Shown: positions 47,625 to 55,785 of the stretch, piece by piece
How the letters are laid out: each line of letters opens with the position of its first letter
Position numbering within the stretch: position 1 is the stretch's first letter
NCBI GenBank assembly: GCA_963724495.1
Contig: CAVRUZ010000008.1
Span: 62,001-126,000, forward strand
From: CAVRUZ01 sp963724495
GTDB taxonomy: Bacteria > Actinomycetota > Actinomycetes > Propionibacteriales > DAIQRJ01
Reading direction: 5' to 3'
Length of the DNA: 64,000 bases
Notes under the pieces: model-generated
What the model saw: only the letters and a program-made list of their open reading frames with translations
Told to the model about the DNA's origin: nothing
Databases searched by the model: none
Translations under genes and position numbers: made by a program

Positions 47625-47654
47625 ATACTAGGTCATTAGCGGCGCTAACGACAA
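47625..47654 (-). promoter_or_regulatory. MFS promoter with operator in the spacer
   Basis: Minus strand: TTGTCG (-35, 47654-47649), an 18-nt spacer, then TAGTAT (-10, 47630-47625). The spacer holds TTAGC-GCC-GCTAA (47648-47636), an inverted repeat that would place a MarR- or TetR-size repressor between the two boxes. No regulator gene is adjacent. Confidence 0.6.
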
Positions 47655-47777
47655 GGATTAATGTCAGCACGCGTATATAACCACCGGGCTTCGCTTGCCT
47701 GCTTCGAGCAGAATGCCAACATCCAGCCCAGTAAGGGCTAACAGAGGCGAGGGCGGCCGTCAGCCGCGAGTTCCCGG

Positions 47778-47812
47778 GGCCACATTCGGCGCCGCCAACG
47801 CGGAATGTGGCC
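47778..47812 (-). terminator. Hairpin terminator after the purine permease gene
   Basis: GGCCACATTC (47778-47787) and GAATGTGGCC (47803-47812) form a perfect 10-bp stem with a 15-nt loop 28 bp downstream of the permease stop (minus strand). No T-tract. Confidence 0.55.
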
Positions 47813-47839
47813 TAGATCACCCGAGGGAGATTCAGGCGA

Positions 47840-49312
47840 TCAGGAGACCCCGAGCAGCTGACGGACGACGTCGAGGGCGAAGTACACGAGGAACAGGACG
47901 CCGATGACCCACATCAACGGATGCACGCTCCGCATTTTGCCGGTGGCGATCTGGATCACGATGTATGCCAGGAAGCCCGCGCCGATTCCCGTGGTGATGG
48001 AGAACGTGAACGGCATCAGCACGATCGTGAGGAACGCCGGGATCGCGATGTCCCACCTGTCCCACGGCAGCTCTTTCACCTGCGTCATCATCAGGAAGCC
48101 GACCAGGACGAGAGCCGGCGTCGCCGCCTCGTAGGGGATGACGGCGACGAGCGGCGCAAGGAAGGTCGTCAGCAGGAAGCACACCCCGGTCACCACGCTG
48201 GCCAGACCGGTGCGGGCACCCTCCCCCACGCCGGACGCGGACTCGATGTAGGAGGTGTTCGAGGAGACGCTGGCCGCACCGCCGGCCGCCGCACCGATCG
48301 AGTCGACGATCAGGATCCGCTGGGTGCTGGGCGGGTTCCCGTCCTTGTCGAGGAGGTCGGCCTCGGAGCCGATGGCGGTCATCGTCCCCATGGTGTCGAA
48401 GAAGTCGGCCAGCAGCAGCGTGAAGACGACGAGCAGAGCCGCGATCACGCCAACGTCCTTGGCGCTGAAGGCGCCGAACAGCGAGACGTCGCCGATGATC
48501 GAGAAGTCCGGGACCTCGACGATCGTGCTCGGCAGCTTGGGAACGTTGAGGCCCCAGCCGTGCGGGTCGTCCTTGACGCTGCCGACCTTCGCGATCGACT
48601 CGATGATGATCGCCAGCACGGTGGACCCGAGGATCGCGATGAGGATCGCACCCTTGACCTTGCGAATCGTCATGATGATGACGGCGAACAGCCCGACGAC
48701 GAAGACGAGCGACGGCCAGCCGACGAGCACGTTGTCGAGCCCGAGCTGAACCGGCGGCGTGCCGGTGGGCGTCGGGCGGACGATGCCGGCATCGACGAAC
48801 CCGATGAAGGTGATGAACAGACCGATCCCGACGCTGATCGCCGTCTTCAACTCGCGCGGAACCGCCCGGAAGACCGCCTTGCGGAAGCCGGTCAGGACCA
48901 GCACGAGGATGACCAGGCCTTCGAGCACCACCAGGCCCATCGCCTGCGGAAAGGTCATCGTCTGGATCAGGGAGATGCCGACGATGGCGTTCAGTCCCAG
49001 ACCGGTGGCCAGCCCCAGCGGGAAGTTGGCCACGACGCCCATCAGGATCGTCATCACGCCGGCGACCAGGGCCGTGGTCGCCGCCACCTGGGTGATGGCG
49101 GGTACCGGAGTGCCGCCGATGTAGTTGCCATCCACCTGCGACGGCAGCGTGTTCAGGATGAAGGAGTTCAGAACCACGATGTAGGACATCGTGAAGAAGG
49201 TGACCAGGCCTCCGCGGAACTCGCGCGCGACCGTGGAGCCGCGTTCGCTGATCTTGAAGAAGCGGTCGAGGCCGGAAGAGGGGGTCGGCGGGGAGGCGAC
49301 GGCTGCGGACAT
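47840..49312 (-). CDS. NCS2-family purine permease, AzgA type
   Basis: 490-aa polytopic membrane protein importing adenine, guanine or hypoxanthine by proton symport. AzgA-type features are FRGGLVTFFTMSYIVVLN near the N-terminus, FPLGLATGLGLNAIVG, the substrate segment LADFFDTMGTMTAIG, and AGGAASVSSNTSYIESASGVGEGARTG (in two halves). ATG at 49312 has GAGGA upstream; the longer frame is not family sequence. Monocistronic with its own terminator. Confidence 0.92.
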   Translation of the reverse strand: MSAAVASPPTPSSGLDRFFKISERGSTVAREFRGGLVTFFTMSYIVVLNSFILNTLPSQVDGNYIGGTPVPAITQVAATTALVAGVMTILMGVVANFPLGLATGLGLNAIVGISLIQTMTFPQAMGLVVLEGLVILVLVLTGFRKAVFRAVPRELKTAISVGIGLFITFIGFVDAGIVRPTPTGTPPVQLGLDNVLVGWPSLVFVVGLFAVIIMTIRKVKGAILIAILGSTVLAIIIESIAKVGSVKDDPHGWGLNVPKLPSTIVEVPDFSIIGDVSLFGAFSAKDVGVIAALLVVFTLLLADFFDTMGTMTAIGSEADLLDKDGNPPSTQRILIVDSIGAAAGGAASVSSNTSYIESASGVGEGARTGLASVVTGVCFLLTTFLAPLVAVIPYEAATPALVLVGFLMMTQVKELPWDRWDIAIPAFLTIVLMPFTFSITTGIGAGFLAYIVIQIATGKMRSVHPLMWVIGVLFLVYFALDVVRQLLGVS

Positions 49313-49502
49313 CGGCGATCCTCGGGCTCGTGTCGGGGGCGCTCGGCCGTGACGGGGCGGCACCCGCACCGTTGCCTGGCCGCTCCGGACAGAACTATCG
49401 CAGCCGTAGGTGGCGGGTACGGCAGGGCACCCCGAAGACCGCGGCGAGCGACTTCGATGCAGGAACGGTCTCGGCGGCGTCGGCGGTCGTAGGCTGGCGC
49501 TC

Positions 49503-49811
49503 ATGGCCGAAAGCGGGGAGCACCCAGCGTTTCTGCGCACCGAAGACGTCGATCCGGTCGACGTCGACGGCGTGCAGGTGGTCGCCGCCGGGTCGGCCGC
49601 TTGGCTGGTCGCCCTCGTCATCATGCTCCTCGACCACGATGCCCTGGTCGCCTCCGGTCGGCAGTGGTGGATCACCACCGCCCTCCTTGGACTGGCGCTC
49701 GCACTGCCCGGCATGGGCTACTGCCTGCGCCGCCGGTCCAGGATCCGGTCGGGGCGCCCGGCCGATCCGACCGAGGGCATGCTGAACCGTCACAGGGACG
49801 AAGCGAGCTAG
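49503..49811 (+). CDS. DUF2530 small membrane protein
   Basis: 102-aa protein with two predicted transmembrane helices, AAWLVALVIMLLDHDALV and WWITTALLGLALALPGMGY, followed by a basic tail CLRRRSRIRSGR. The order N-terminal TEDVDPVDVDGVQVV, then helices, matches DUF2530, found in actinobacteria with no known role. ATG at 49503; divergent from the purine permease. Confidence 0.8.
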   Translation: MAESGEHPAFLRTEDVDPVDVDGVQVVAAGSAAWLVALVIMLLDHDALVASGRQWWITTALLGLALALPGMGYCLRRRSRIRSGRPADPTEGMLNRHRDEAS

Positions 49812-49866
49812 CACGCCTGGTCAGACCACCGGCCAGCGGAACTCGCTCATCGACGCAAGGGACGGC

Positions 49867-51216
49867 ATGGCAGGCCAGGACGATCCGACCACCCGCACGC
49901 AGCCGCACGCCTTCGGCTTCCGCACCCGCAGCCTGCACGCCGGCGGAACTCCTGACGCCGCGACCGGCGCGCGGGCCGTGCCGATCTACCAGAGCACCTC
50001 GTTCGTGTTCACCGATGCGGCCGACGCGGCCAACCTGTTCGCCCTGCAGAAGTACGGCAACATCTACTCGCGCATCGGCAACCCGACCGTCGCGGCCTTC
50101 GAGGAACGGATCGCCTCGCTGGAAGGCGGCATCGGTGCGGTGGCCACGGCGTCGGGCATGAGCGCGGAGTTCATCACCTTCGCGGCGCTGGCCGGAGCCG
50201 GCGACCACATCGTCTCCTCGGCCCAGCTCTACGGCGGCACGGTGACCCAGCTGGACGTCACCCTGCGCCGCTTCGGCGTGCAGACGACGTTCGTCGCCGG
50301 CACCGATCCAGCCGACTACGCGGCCGCGATCACCGAGAACACCAAGTGCGTCTACACCGAGGTGATCGCCAATCCTTCGGGCGAGATCGCGGATCTCGAC
50401 GGACTCGCCGAGGTGGCGCACGCAGCCGGCCTGCCCCTCGTGGTCGACGCCACCCTGGCGACGCCGTACCTGCTGCGCCCGCTCGAGCACGGTGCCGACA
50501 TCGTGATCCACTCCGCCACGAAGTTCCTCGGCGGGCACGGCACCACGCTGGGCGGAGTGGTCGTCGAGAGCGGCCGGTTCGACTGGGGCAACGGGAAGTT
50601 CCCGCTGATGACCGAGCCGGTCCCGAGCTACGGCGGGGTCAAGTGGTGGGAGAACTTCGGCGAGTACGGGTTCCTCACCAAGCTCCGGTCAGAACAGCTG
50701 CGCGACGTCGGCCCGGCCTTGTCGCCCTACGCCGCGTTCCAGCTCCTGCAGGGGGTGGAGACGCTGGCGATCCGGATGGAGAACCACCTCACCAACGCCC
50801 AGGCCGTTGCGGAGTGGCTCGAGAAGGACCCGCGGGTGGAGTACGTCAACTACGCGGGACTGCCGACGCACGTGCATCACCAACGGGCAAAGGATCTTCT
50901 CCACCTCGGCCCTGGCTCGGTGTTCGCCTTCGGTGTCACCGGGGGCCGGGCCGGCGGCGAGGCGTTCATCGAGAACCTGCAGCTCGCCTCGCACCTCGCC
51001 AACGTGGGTGACGCGCGCACACTGGTGATCCACCCGGCGTCCACGACCCATGCCCAGCTCAGCGAACAGCAGCTGGCGGCCGGCGGCGTCAAGCCTGATC
51101 TCGTCCGCATCTCGGTCGGGCTCGAGGATCTCGAGGACATCCTCTGGGACCTCGACCAGGGCCTCGCCGCGGCCGCGAGGGTCTCTTCCCGGACTGAAGA
51201 TCAGGAGTCGGCATGA
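49867..51216 (+). CDS. metY: O-acetylhomoserine sulfhydrylase (MetY)
   Basis: 449-aa PLP enzyme making homocysteine from O-acetylhomoserine and sulfide. Motifs are FRTRSLHAGGTPD, VPIYQSTSFVF, NIYSRIGNPTVAAFEERIASLEGG (in two parts), the PLP Lys K219 in HSATKFLGGHGTTLGG, and the C-terminal IRISVGLEDLEDI-type ending (VRISVGLEDLEDILWDLDQ). ATG at 49867 follows AAGGGA. It overlaps the CoA-binding gene by 4 nt; this pair is common in actinobacteria. Confidence 0.94.
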   Translation: MAGQDDPTTRTQPHAFGFRTRSLHAGGTPDAATGARAVPIYQSTSFVFTDAADAANLFALQKYGNIYSRIGNPTVAAFEERIASLEGGIGAVATASGMSAEFITFAALAGAGDHIVSSAQLYGGTVTQLDVTLRRFGVQTTFVAGTDPADYAAAITENTKCVYTEVIANPSGEIADLDGLAEVAHAAGLPLVVDATLATPYLLRPLEHGADIVIHSATKFLGGHGTTLGGVVVESGRFDWGNGKFPLMTEPVPSYGGVKWWENFGEYGFLTKLRSEQLRDVGPALSPYAAFQLLQGVETLAIRMENHLTNAQAVAEWLEKDPRVEYVNYAGLPTHVHHQRAKDLLHLGPGSVFAFGVTGGRAGGEAFIENLQLASHLANVGDARTLVIHPASTTHAQLSEQQLAAGGVKPDLVRISVGLEDLEDILWDLDQGLAAAARVSSRTEDQESA

Positions 51217-51708
51217 GCAACGCAGGAAGGACCTGGGAAGGGCCGTCGGCTCCCGAGCGGCTGTCGATCCTCCGCGCGACGAAGACGATCGCGATCGTCG
51301 GCGCGTCGGCCAATCCGTCGCGGGCCAGCTTCTTCGTGGCCACCTACCTGCTGTCCAGCTCGCCCTACGACGTGTACTTCGTGAACCCCCGGGCGAAGGA
51401 GATCCTCGGCCGGCCGGTGTACCCGTCGCTTGCGGACGTACCCGCGACGATCGACCTGGTGGACGCGTTCCGCCGCCACGACGACCTGCCAGAGCGTGCT
51501 GGACGAGACGCTGGCCGCGGGTGCGCACACGCTCTGGCTGCAGCTCGGCTCCTGGCACGAGGAGGTCGCCCGGCGGGGCGAGGCCGAGGGCCTCACCGTG
51601 GTCATGGACAGGTGCGTCAAGATCGAGCACGCGCGCTTCCACGGCGGGCTGCACCTGGCCGGGTTCGACACCGGAGTGATCTCCAGCAAGCGCCAGCTGA
51701 TCGCCTGA
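51213..51708 (+). CDS. CoA-binding domain protein (frameshifted)
   Basis: About 164-aa CoA_binding_2 (YccU-like) protein with a Rossmann fold: KTIAIVGASANPSRASFFVATYL at the N-terminus (in two parts), YDVYFVNPRAKEILGRPVYPSL, then GAHTLWLQLGSWHEEVA and VVMDRCVKIEHARF. A frame break near 51490 separates FRRHDDLP from SVLDETLAAGAH; one extra base explains it. Coupled to metY by ATGA overlap. A link to methionine/CoA-thioester metabolism is only suggested by context. Confidence 0.85.
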
Positions 51709-51734
51709 CCCCGGCGGCCGCACCGGGCGGTCGC

Positions 51735-51816
51735 GAAACATGCAACCGAACGGCACGCATCCGGACATGTCCGCTGATGTCTGCCGGCGGCGACGCTCGC
51801 GTGCATGTCTGCGGAC
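51735..51816. repeat. Dispersed intergenic repeat element, second single copy
   Basis: An 82-bp element beginning GAAACATGCA, with GCATCCGGACATGTCCG in the centre, and ending GTGCATGTCTG. Inverted, it matches the copy at 26932-27005 along most of its length; the ends match the units of the 15.6-kb array. It is again between two convergent genes, here the CoA-binding and DUF3027 genes. Confidence 0.65.
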
Positions 51817-51854
51817 GATCGGAGAGGTCGCGACCCGCCAGAGCGAGCGCGGGT

Positions 51855-52619
51855 CTAGATGTCGTAGGCGAGCGTGTCGAGCGGAGCCCGCTGCGGTTCG
51901 TCGATGTCCGGCGACCGGCCGAGGCCGAGCACCGCGGCCGCCCGCTCGCTGTGGGCACCGCAGCCGTGGTCGAACGACACCACCTGGCCGTCGCGAGGCG
52001 CCTGCTCGTTGGTGCAGACGCCGAACACCGAGCCGAGCGAGCCGGCCAGCAGCACGAGGAATCCGCAGGTGGAGCAGTGGCCGGGTGCCGACTTGGCCAT
52101 CGGCGTCTCGGGGCCGGCCTCGCCGTCGTACCACCGGTCGGTGGCCTCGTCGCGGCCGAGCGGTGACAGCACGCGCGGTCGGTTCAGGCCCAGTTCCCGC
52201 ACCACGAAGCCGACCGCCTCGTCGGTGATCTCGTCGGCGCCGGTGTAGCCGGGCAACAGCCGGGGATCGTCCGGGGTGGTCGGCAGCAACTGGCCGGGGG
52301 TCAGGTCGTCGCCTCGCACCCGGTCCGACCAGGGCACCCAGGCGGGAGCGACGATCGCCTCGTCGCCGGGCAGCAGGACGGTCTCGGAGACGGTGATGTC
52401 CTTGCTGCGGCTCGCCCGCACGACCGTCACGGCCCATCGCCAGCCTCGGTACCCGGGCTGGGCCGCAGCGAAGTAGTGGGTGACGACCCGCTCGTCCTCG
52501 GTCACCGCACCCAGGTGGTCACCGACGCTGGCGGCGCCGACGTCGTCGACGAGGGCCGCTCTCGCGGCGTCGACGGCACCAAGCGTCGCGGGATCGGGCT
52601 TCGGGGTTCTGCCGGGCAT
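51855..52619 (-). CDS. DUF3027 protein
   Basis: 254-aa actinobacterial DUF3027 protein. Visible features are a helical N-terminus (AVDAARAALVDDVG), YRGWRWAVTVVRASRSKDITV, VLLPGDEAIVAPAWVPWSDRV, and a C-terminal cysteine motif in HCSTCGFLVLLAGSLGSVFGVCTNE that could bind metal. ATG at 52619. No function is established for the family. Divergent from the MFS gene at 52806. Confidence 0.88.
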   Translation of the reverse strand: MPGRTPKPDPATLGAVDAARAALVDDVGAASVGDHLGAVTEDERVVTHYFAAAQPGYRGWRWAVTVVRASRSKDITVSETVLLPGDEAIVAPAWVPWSDRVRGDDLTPGQLLPTTPDDPRLLPGYTGADEITDEAVGFVVRELGLNRPRVLSPLGRDEATDRWYDGEAGPETPMAKSAPGHCSTCGFLVLLAGSLGSVFGVCTNEQAPRDGQVVSFDHGCGAHSERAAAVLGLGRSPDIDEPQRAPLDTLAYDI

Positions 52620-52805
52620 GGTTCACCCATCAAACCAGGGCGAAGGCGCTCCTGCCGCACCGAACGCCGGTTAGGGACGCCGGTGCCGCGACGTTTCCCG
52701 TAACCAGCGCAAGCAACCCGGTGGCCACCCATGCAGCGGCCAACGATCCACCGACACCCGGACAGGCAGTCGCCCCGCCCTTGCCGGACAGGCGATCATT
52801 GCCGG

Positions 52806-54353
52806 GTGCCCGAGCCTCCCGACGGCGCCGAGGAGCCAGCCCGCGACGACCCTGACGACCAGGCGACGCGGGCCGCGCCGCTGCGTCCGGCCAAGACCAC
52901 CGAGCTGCCTGCCGGCGACTCGGCCGGGTCCGGGAGCGGCCGACGAGTTCCGGTCCGCAACGCCCAGGTCCCCGGGCCGCACGCGGGCGGACCGGCGGGC
53001 AGCTGCCGCCCGACCGGAAAGCCCAGGTACGCCGCCGCGCGCAGGGGGCCGCGGCCGGGGTGCGCAAGATGTCGGCCAGCTCGGCAAAGGCGGGCCGAAC
53101 GGTGGGTGGCCGGATCCGCAAGGCCACCACCGCGCAGGGCATGGGCGAGTCGGGGCTGTCGAAGCTCATCGAGCTGCACGCGTTCAACGCCGGCGGCGAC
53201 GCCGCGATGGCGATCGGGCTCGCCGGGACCCTGTTCTTCCAGGTGCCCTCCGGTGAGGCGCGCGAGAAGGTGGCCCTGTACCTGCTGCTGACGATGGCGC
53301 CGTTCGTGCTCGTCGCTCCCCTGCTGGGGCCGATGCTCGACCGGCTCCGGCGCGGGCGGCGGTGGGCCATCGGCACGACGATGGCCAGCCGGGCGTTCTT
53401 CTGCTGGGTGCTGGCCGGTGCGATCACCACCGACTCCACCTGGCTCTACCCGGTGGCCTTCCTGTGCCTGGTTGCCTCGAAGTCCTACGGGATCACGCGG
53501 GCGGCCGGCGTTCCCCGATTACTCCCGCCCAACGTCCAGCTGGTCACGGCGAACTCCCGGATCTCCCTCGCCGGGGTCGCGGGCGCAGCCATATCGGGTG
53601 GCGTCGCCGGTGTGCTCTCGGGCGTCGCGGGGCCGCAGTGGTCGCTGCGCTGGGCCTTCCTCGTGTTCGTGATCGGCACCGTGCTCGCGATCCGGCTGCC
53701 CGCCCGCGTCGACTCACCCGAGGGCGAGAGCCGGTCGCGGATCTGGCCCTTCGGCGCGGACCGGCAGCGGCTGCCCGCGCACGTGGTGATGGGGCTGCAG
53801 GTCAACACCGCCCTGCGGGCCTACTCCGGCTTCCTGCTCACGTTCATGGCATTCATGCTGCGCGAGCGACCGTTCGAAGGCATCCCGGGATGGTTGATGT
53901 TCACGCTCGTCGGCGGCGCCGCGGGAGCAGGTTCCGTGCTCGGCACCGGGCTCGGCGCGTTACTACGGGCGCGCCCGCCGGCCGTCGTGGTGCGGTCGGT
54001 GCTCGGGAGTAGCGGCTGGCGCCTCGCTCCTGGCCGCGATCTTCTTCAACCCGCTGTTCGCCGTGCTCGCGGCTCTGGCCGCCGGCCTGTGTCAGCAGCT
54101 GGGCAAGCTCGGCCTCGACGCCCTCATCCAGGCCGAGGTCGCCGACGACATGCGCACGTCGGTGTTCGCGCGGTCCGAAACGCTGCTGCAGAGCGGGTGG
54201 GTTCTCGGCGGCATCCTCGGCATCGTGCTGCCGCTGTGGCCGTGGCTGGGCTTCGGCCTCGCGGCGCTGTGGCTCACCGTGACCGGCGGGTGGCTGCTGT
54301 ACCGCTACCGCCAGCAGGTGACGGCGGCTCGCGACCACGTCAGCATCGCCTGA
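52806..54353 (+). CDS. MFS-type membrane transporter (frameshifted)
   Basis: About 515-aa protein: a 100-residue hydrophilic, Pro/Gly/Arg-rich N-terminus, then about 12 helices beginning LIELHAFNAGGDAAMAIGLAGTLFF, with APLLGPMLDRLRRGRRWAIG as motif A, KSYGITRAAGVPRLLPPN, and the C-terminal FARSETLLQSGWVLGGILGIV. A frame break near 54005 splits the last third. The N-terminal part appears to lie in a different frame up to about 53000-53045, so the GTG at 52806 is uncertain; a GTG at 53060 opens the main frame. The substrate is unknown. Confidence 0.75.
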
Positions 54354-54377
54354 CGCACCGGTTCAGCCGCCGACAGG

Positions 54378-54767
54378 TCAGCGGGAGAGGTCGAGCTCGT
54401 CGGCCAGTGCGCGCAGAACCGCCGACGTCTTGCCCGCGGTGCCGGCAGCCGGCTGCCGGTCGCGCCGGTAGTCGTCCTCGAGGTGATCGAGCAGCTTGAT
54501 CAGGTCCTGAACGAGCGGCACCATCTCGTCGGGCTTCTTGCGCCTTGCCTTCTGCACGCTGGCGGGCGCGTCGAGCACCCGGACCGAGAGTGCCTGGTCG
54601 CCACGACGGCCCTGGACGATGTCGAACTCCACCCGCTGGCCGGGACGCAGCCCCTCGACGTCGGCCGGCAGCGCCTCCTTGCGCACGAAGACATCCGGCC
54701 CGTCGTCGTGACTGACGAAGCCGAACCCCTTCGCGGCGTCGTAGAACTTGACCTTGCCGACGGGCAC
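54378..54767 (-). CDS. Cold-shock domain protein with C-terminal extension
   Basis: 129-aa nucleic-acid-binding protein. The cold-shock domain (1-65) has RNP1 KGFGFV (13-18) and RNP2 DVFVRKEAL (25-33). The C-terminal extension after residue 68 is charged and helical (MVPLVQDLIKLLDHLEDDYRRD), as in actinobacterial long CspB-type proteins. GTG at 54767 follows GGAGG at 6 nt. It is convergent with the MFS gene and upstream of nothing on its strand; larE lies behind it. Confidence 0.92.
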   Translation of the reverse strand: MPVGKVKFYDAAKGFGFVSHDDGPDVFVRKEALPADVEGLRPGQRVEFDIVQGRRGDQALSVRVLDAPASVQKARRKKPDEMVPLVQDLIKLLDHLEDDYRRDRQPAAGTAGKTSAVLRALADELDLSR

Positions 54768-54837
54768 GCTGACCTCCGGTGAACCAGGCGCACTGCGCCC
54801 GGTAGGCGGCACCTCCGAGCGGAGGCGTCCGCAGATG

Positions 54838-55731
54838 CTAGACGGCGCTGGAGCCCGCGCCAAAGCTGTTTGCCTCGGCTGTCGGTAGTGCCTCGTTCAT
54901 CGATCCCGACCTGAACCCGCGGAGGTCGACCTCCACATCGTCGAAGCCGGCCGACCTCACCGCGGCAGACACCTCCGGCATCGCGGCCGCACGCTCGGCA
55001 ACGGCCGCGTCCACCTCGACCCGGGCCCGCTCGCCCAGGTCGCGCACCCGCAGATTCGCGACCGGCAGGTCGAGGCGGGCGAATGTGGCCCGCAGCTCGG
55101 CCTCTGCGCGCTCGACCCGGGCGAGCCGGGTCGGCGTGATCGAGATGCCGTAGGCGACCCGGCTCGACAGGCACGCCGCGGCGGGCTTGTCCCAGGTGGG
55201 CAGTTCCCATGCCTTCGACAATGCCCGCACCTCGGCCTTGGAGAAGTCGGCATCGCGAAGCGGCGACACGGCACCGCGTTCGAGTGCCGCCCGGATCCCG
55301 GGCCGGAAGCCGGCGATGGCGTCGTCGGCATTGGTACCGGTGGCGACATGGTCGAGGCCGAGCTCGGCGGCGACCGGCCACAGCACGTCGAGAAGTTCGG
55401 CCTTGCAGAAATAGCAGCGATCGCCGGCGTTCGCCCGATAGCCGTCGCGGCTCATCTCGTCGGTGGCCGGCCACAGGTGCCGCACCCCCAGCGAGGAGCT
55501 GAACGCGAGGGCCGGACCGCGTTCGGACTCGGGCAGTGACGCCGATACCGCCGTCGCCGCCGCCACTCGGTCGGTTCCGAGCGCGCGCACGGCGGCCGCG
55601 AGCAGCAGCGCCGAGTCGGCCCCGCCGGAGAAGGCGACGAGCACCGAGCCGATCTCCTCGAGTCGGCCGGCGAGTGCGTCGGCCTTGCCTGCAAGGGTGG
55701 CGTCGGTGGTCGCTCCGGAGGTCGTAGTCAT
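54838..55731 (-). CDS. larE: LarE-type ATP-dependent sulfur transferase
   Basis: 297-aa PP-loop enzyme. The ATP motif is SGGADS (35-40), a Cys pair is at C106/C109 (CYFCK), and AACLSSRVAYG carries C187 at the place of the sacrificial-sulfur Cys of Lactobacillus LarE. In that system LarE sulfurises the nickel-pincer cofactor precursor of lactate racemase. No larA, larB or larC is visible here. The ATG at 55731 (or GTG 55734) lies shortly after a TAAGCT box, so the transcript is probably leaderless. Confidence 0.88.
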   Translation of the reverse strand: MTTTSGATTDATLAGKADALAGRLEEIGSVLVAFSGGADSALLLAAAVRALGTDRVAAATAVSASLPESERGPALAFSSSLGVRHLWPATDEMSRDGYRANAGDRCYFCKAELLDVLWPVAAELGLDHVATGTNADDAIAGFRPGIRAALERGAVSPLRDADFSKAEVRALSKAWELPTWDKPAAACLSSRVAYGISITPTRLARVERAEAELRATFARLDLPVANLRVRDLGERARVEVDAAVAERAAAMPEVSAAVRSAGFDDVEVDLRGFRSGSMNEALPTAEANSFGAGSSAV

Positions 55732-55739
55732 CACCGGAG

Positions 55740-55745
55740 AGCTTA
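55740..55745 (-). promoter_or_regulatory. -10 box for larE
   Basis: TAAGCT (minus strand), 5 nt before an in-frame GTG (55734) and 8 nt before the ATG (55731). No ribosome-binding site is seen, consistent with a leaderless mRNA. Confidence 0.5.
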
Positions 55746-55773
55746 GGGCGCCAGGCTCGGGCGCTACGACGGG

Positions 55774-55779
55774 TAACGT
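55774..55779 (+). promoter_or_regulatory. -10 box for leaderless helicase-associated gene
   Basis: TAACGT followed by TGGCAG (6 nt) and the GTG at 55786. Together with the larE box it gives two leaderless promoters back to back within 55 bp. Confidence 0.6.
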
Positions 55780-55785
55780 TGGCAG

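Larger units (their letters stand above)
47503..47839. other. Intergenic region between MFS and purine permease genes
   Basis: 337 bp without a gene, more AT-rich than its surroundings. It holds the MFS promoter/operator (47625-47654), a small AGCCC/GGGCT hairpin near 47727-47741, and the terminator hairpin of the purine permease gene (47778-47812). The MFS leader is about 120 nt long. Confidence 0.5.

Noticed and set aside
47921..49492. 523-codon open frame on the plus strand, rich in Asp, Arg, Gly and His
   Set aside because: Antisense to the purine permease; its charged composition mirrors the hydrophobic codons of the membrane protein.
49812..49866. SAM riboswitch before metY
   Set aside because: The 55-bp gap is too short and lacks any SAM-riboswitch helix pattern.
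50689..52437. 582-codon minus-strand frame
   Set aside because: Runs antisense to metY and out of frame with DUF3027; it crosses the intergenic repeat, so it cannot be one gene.
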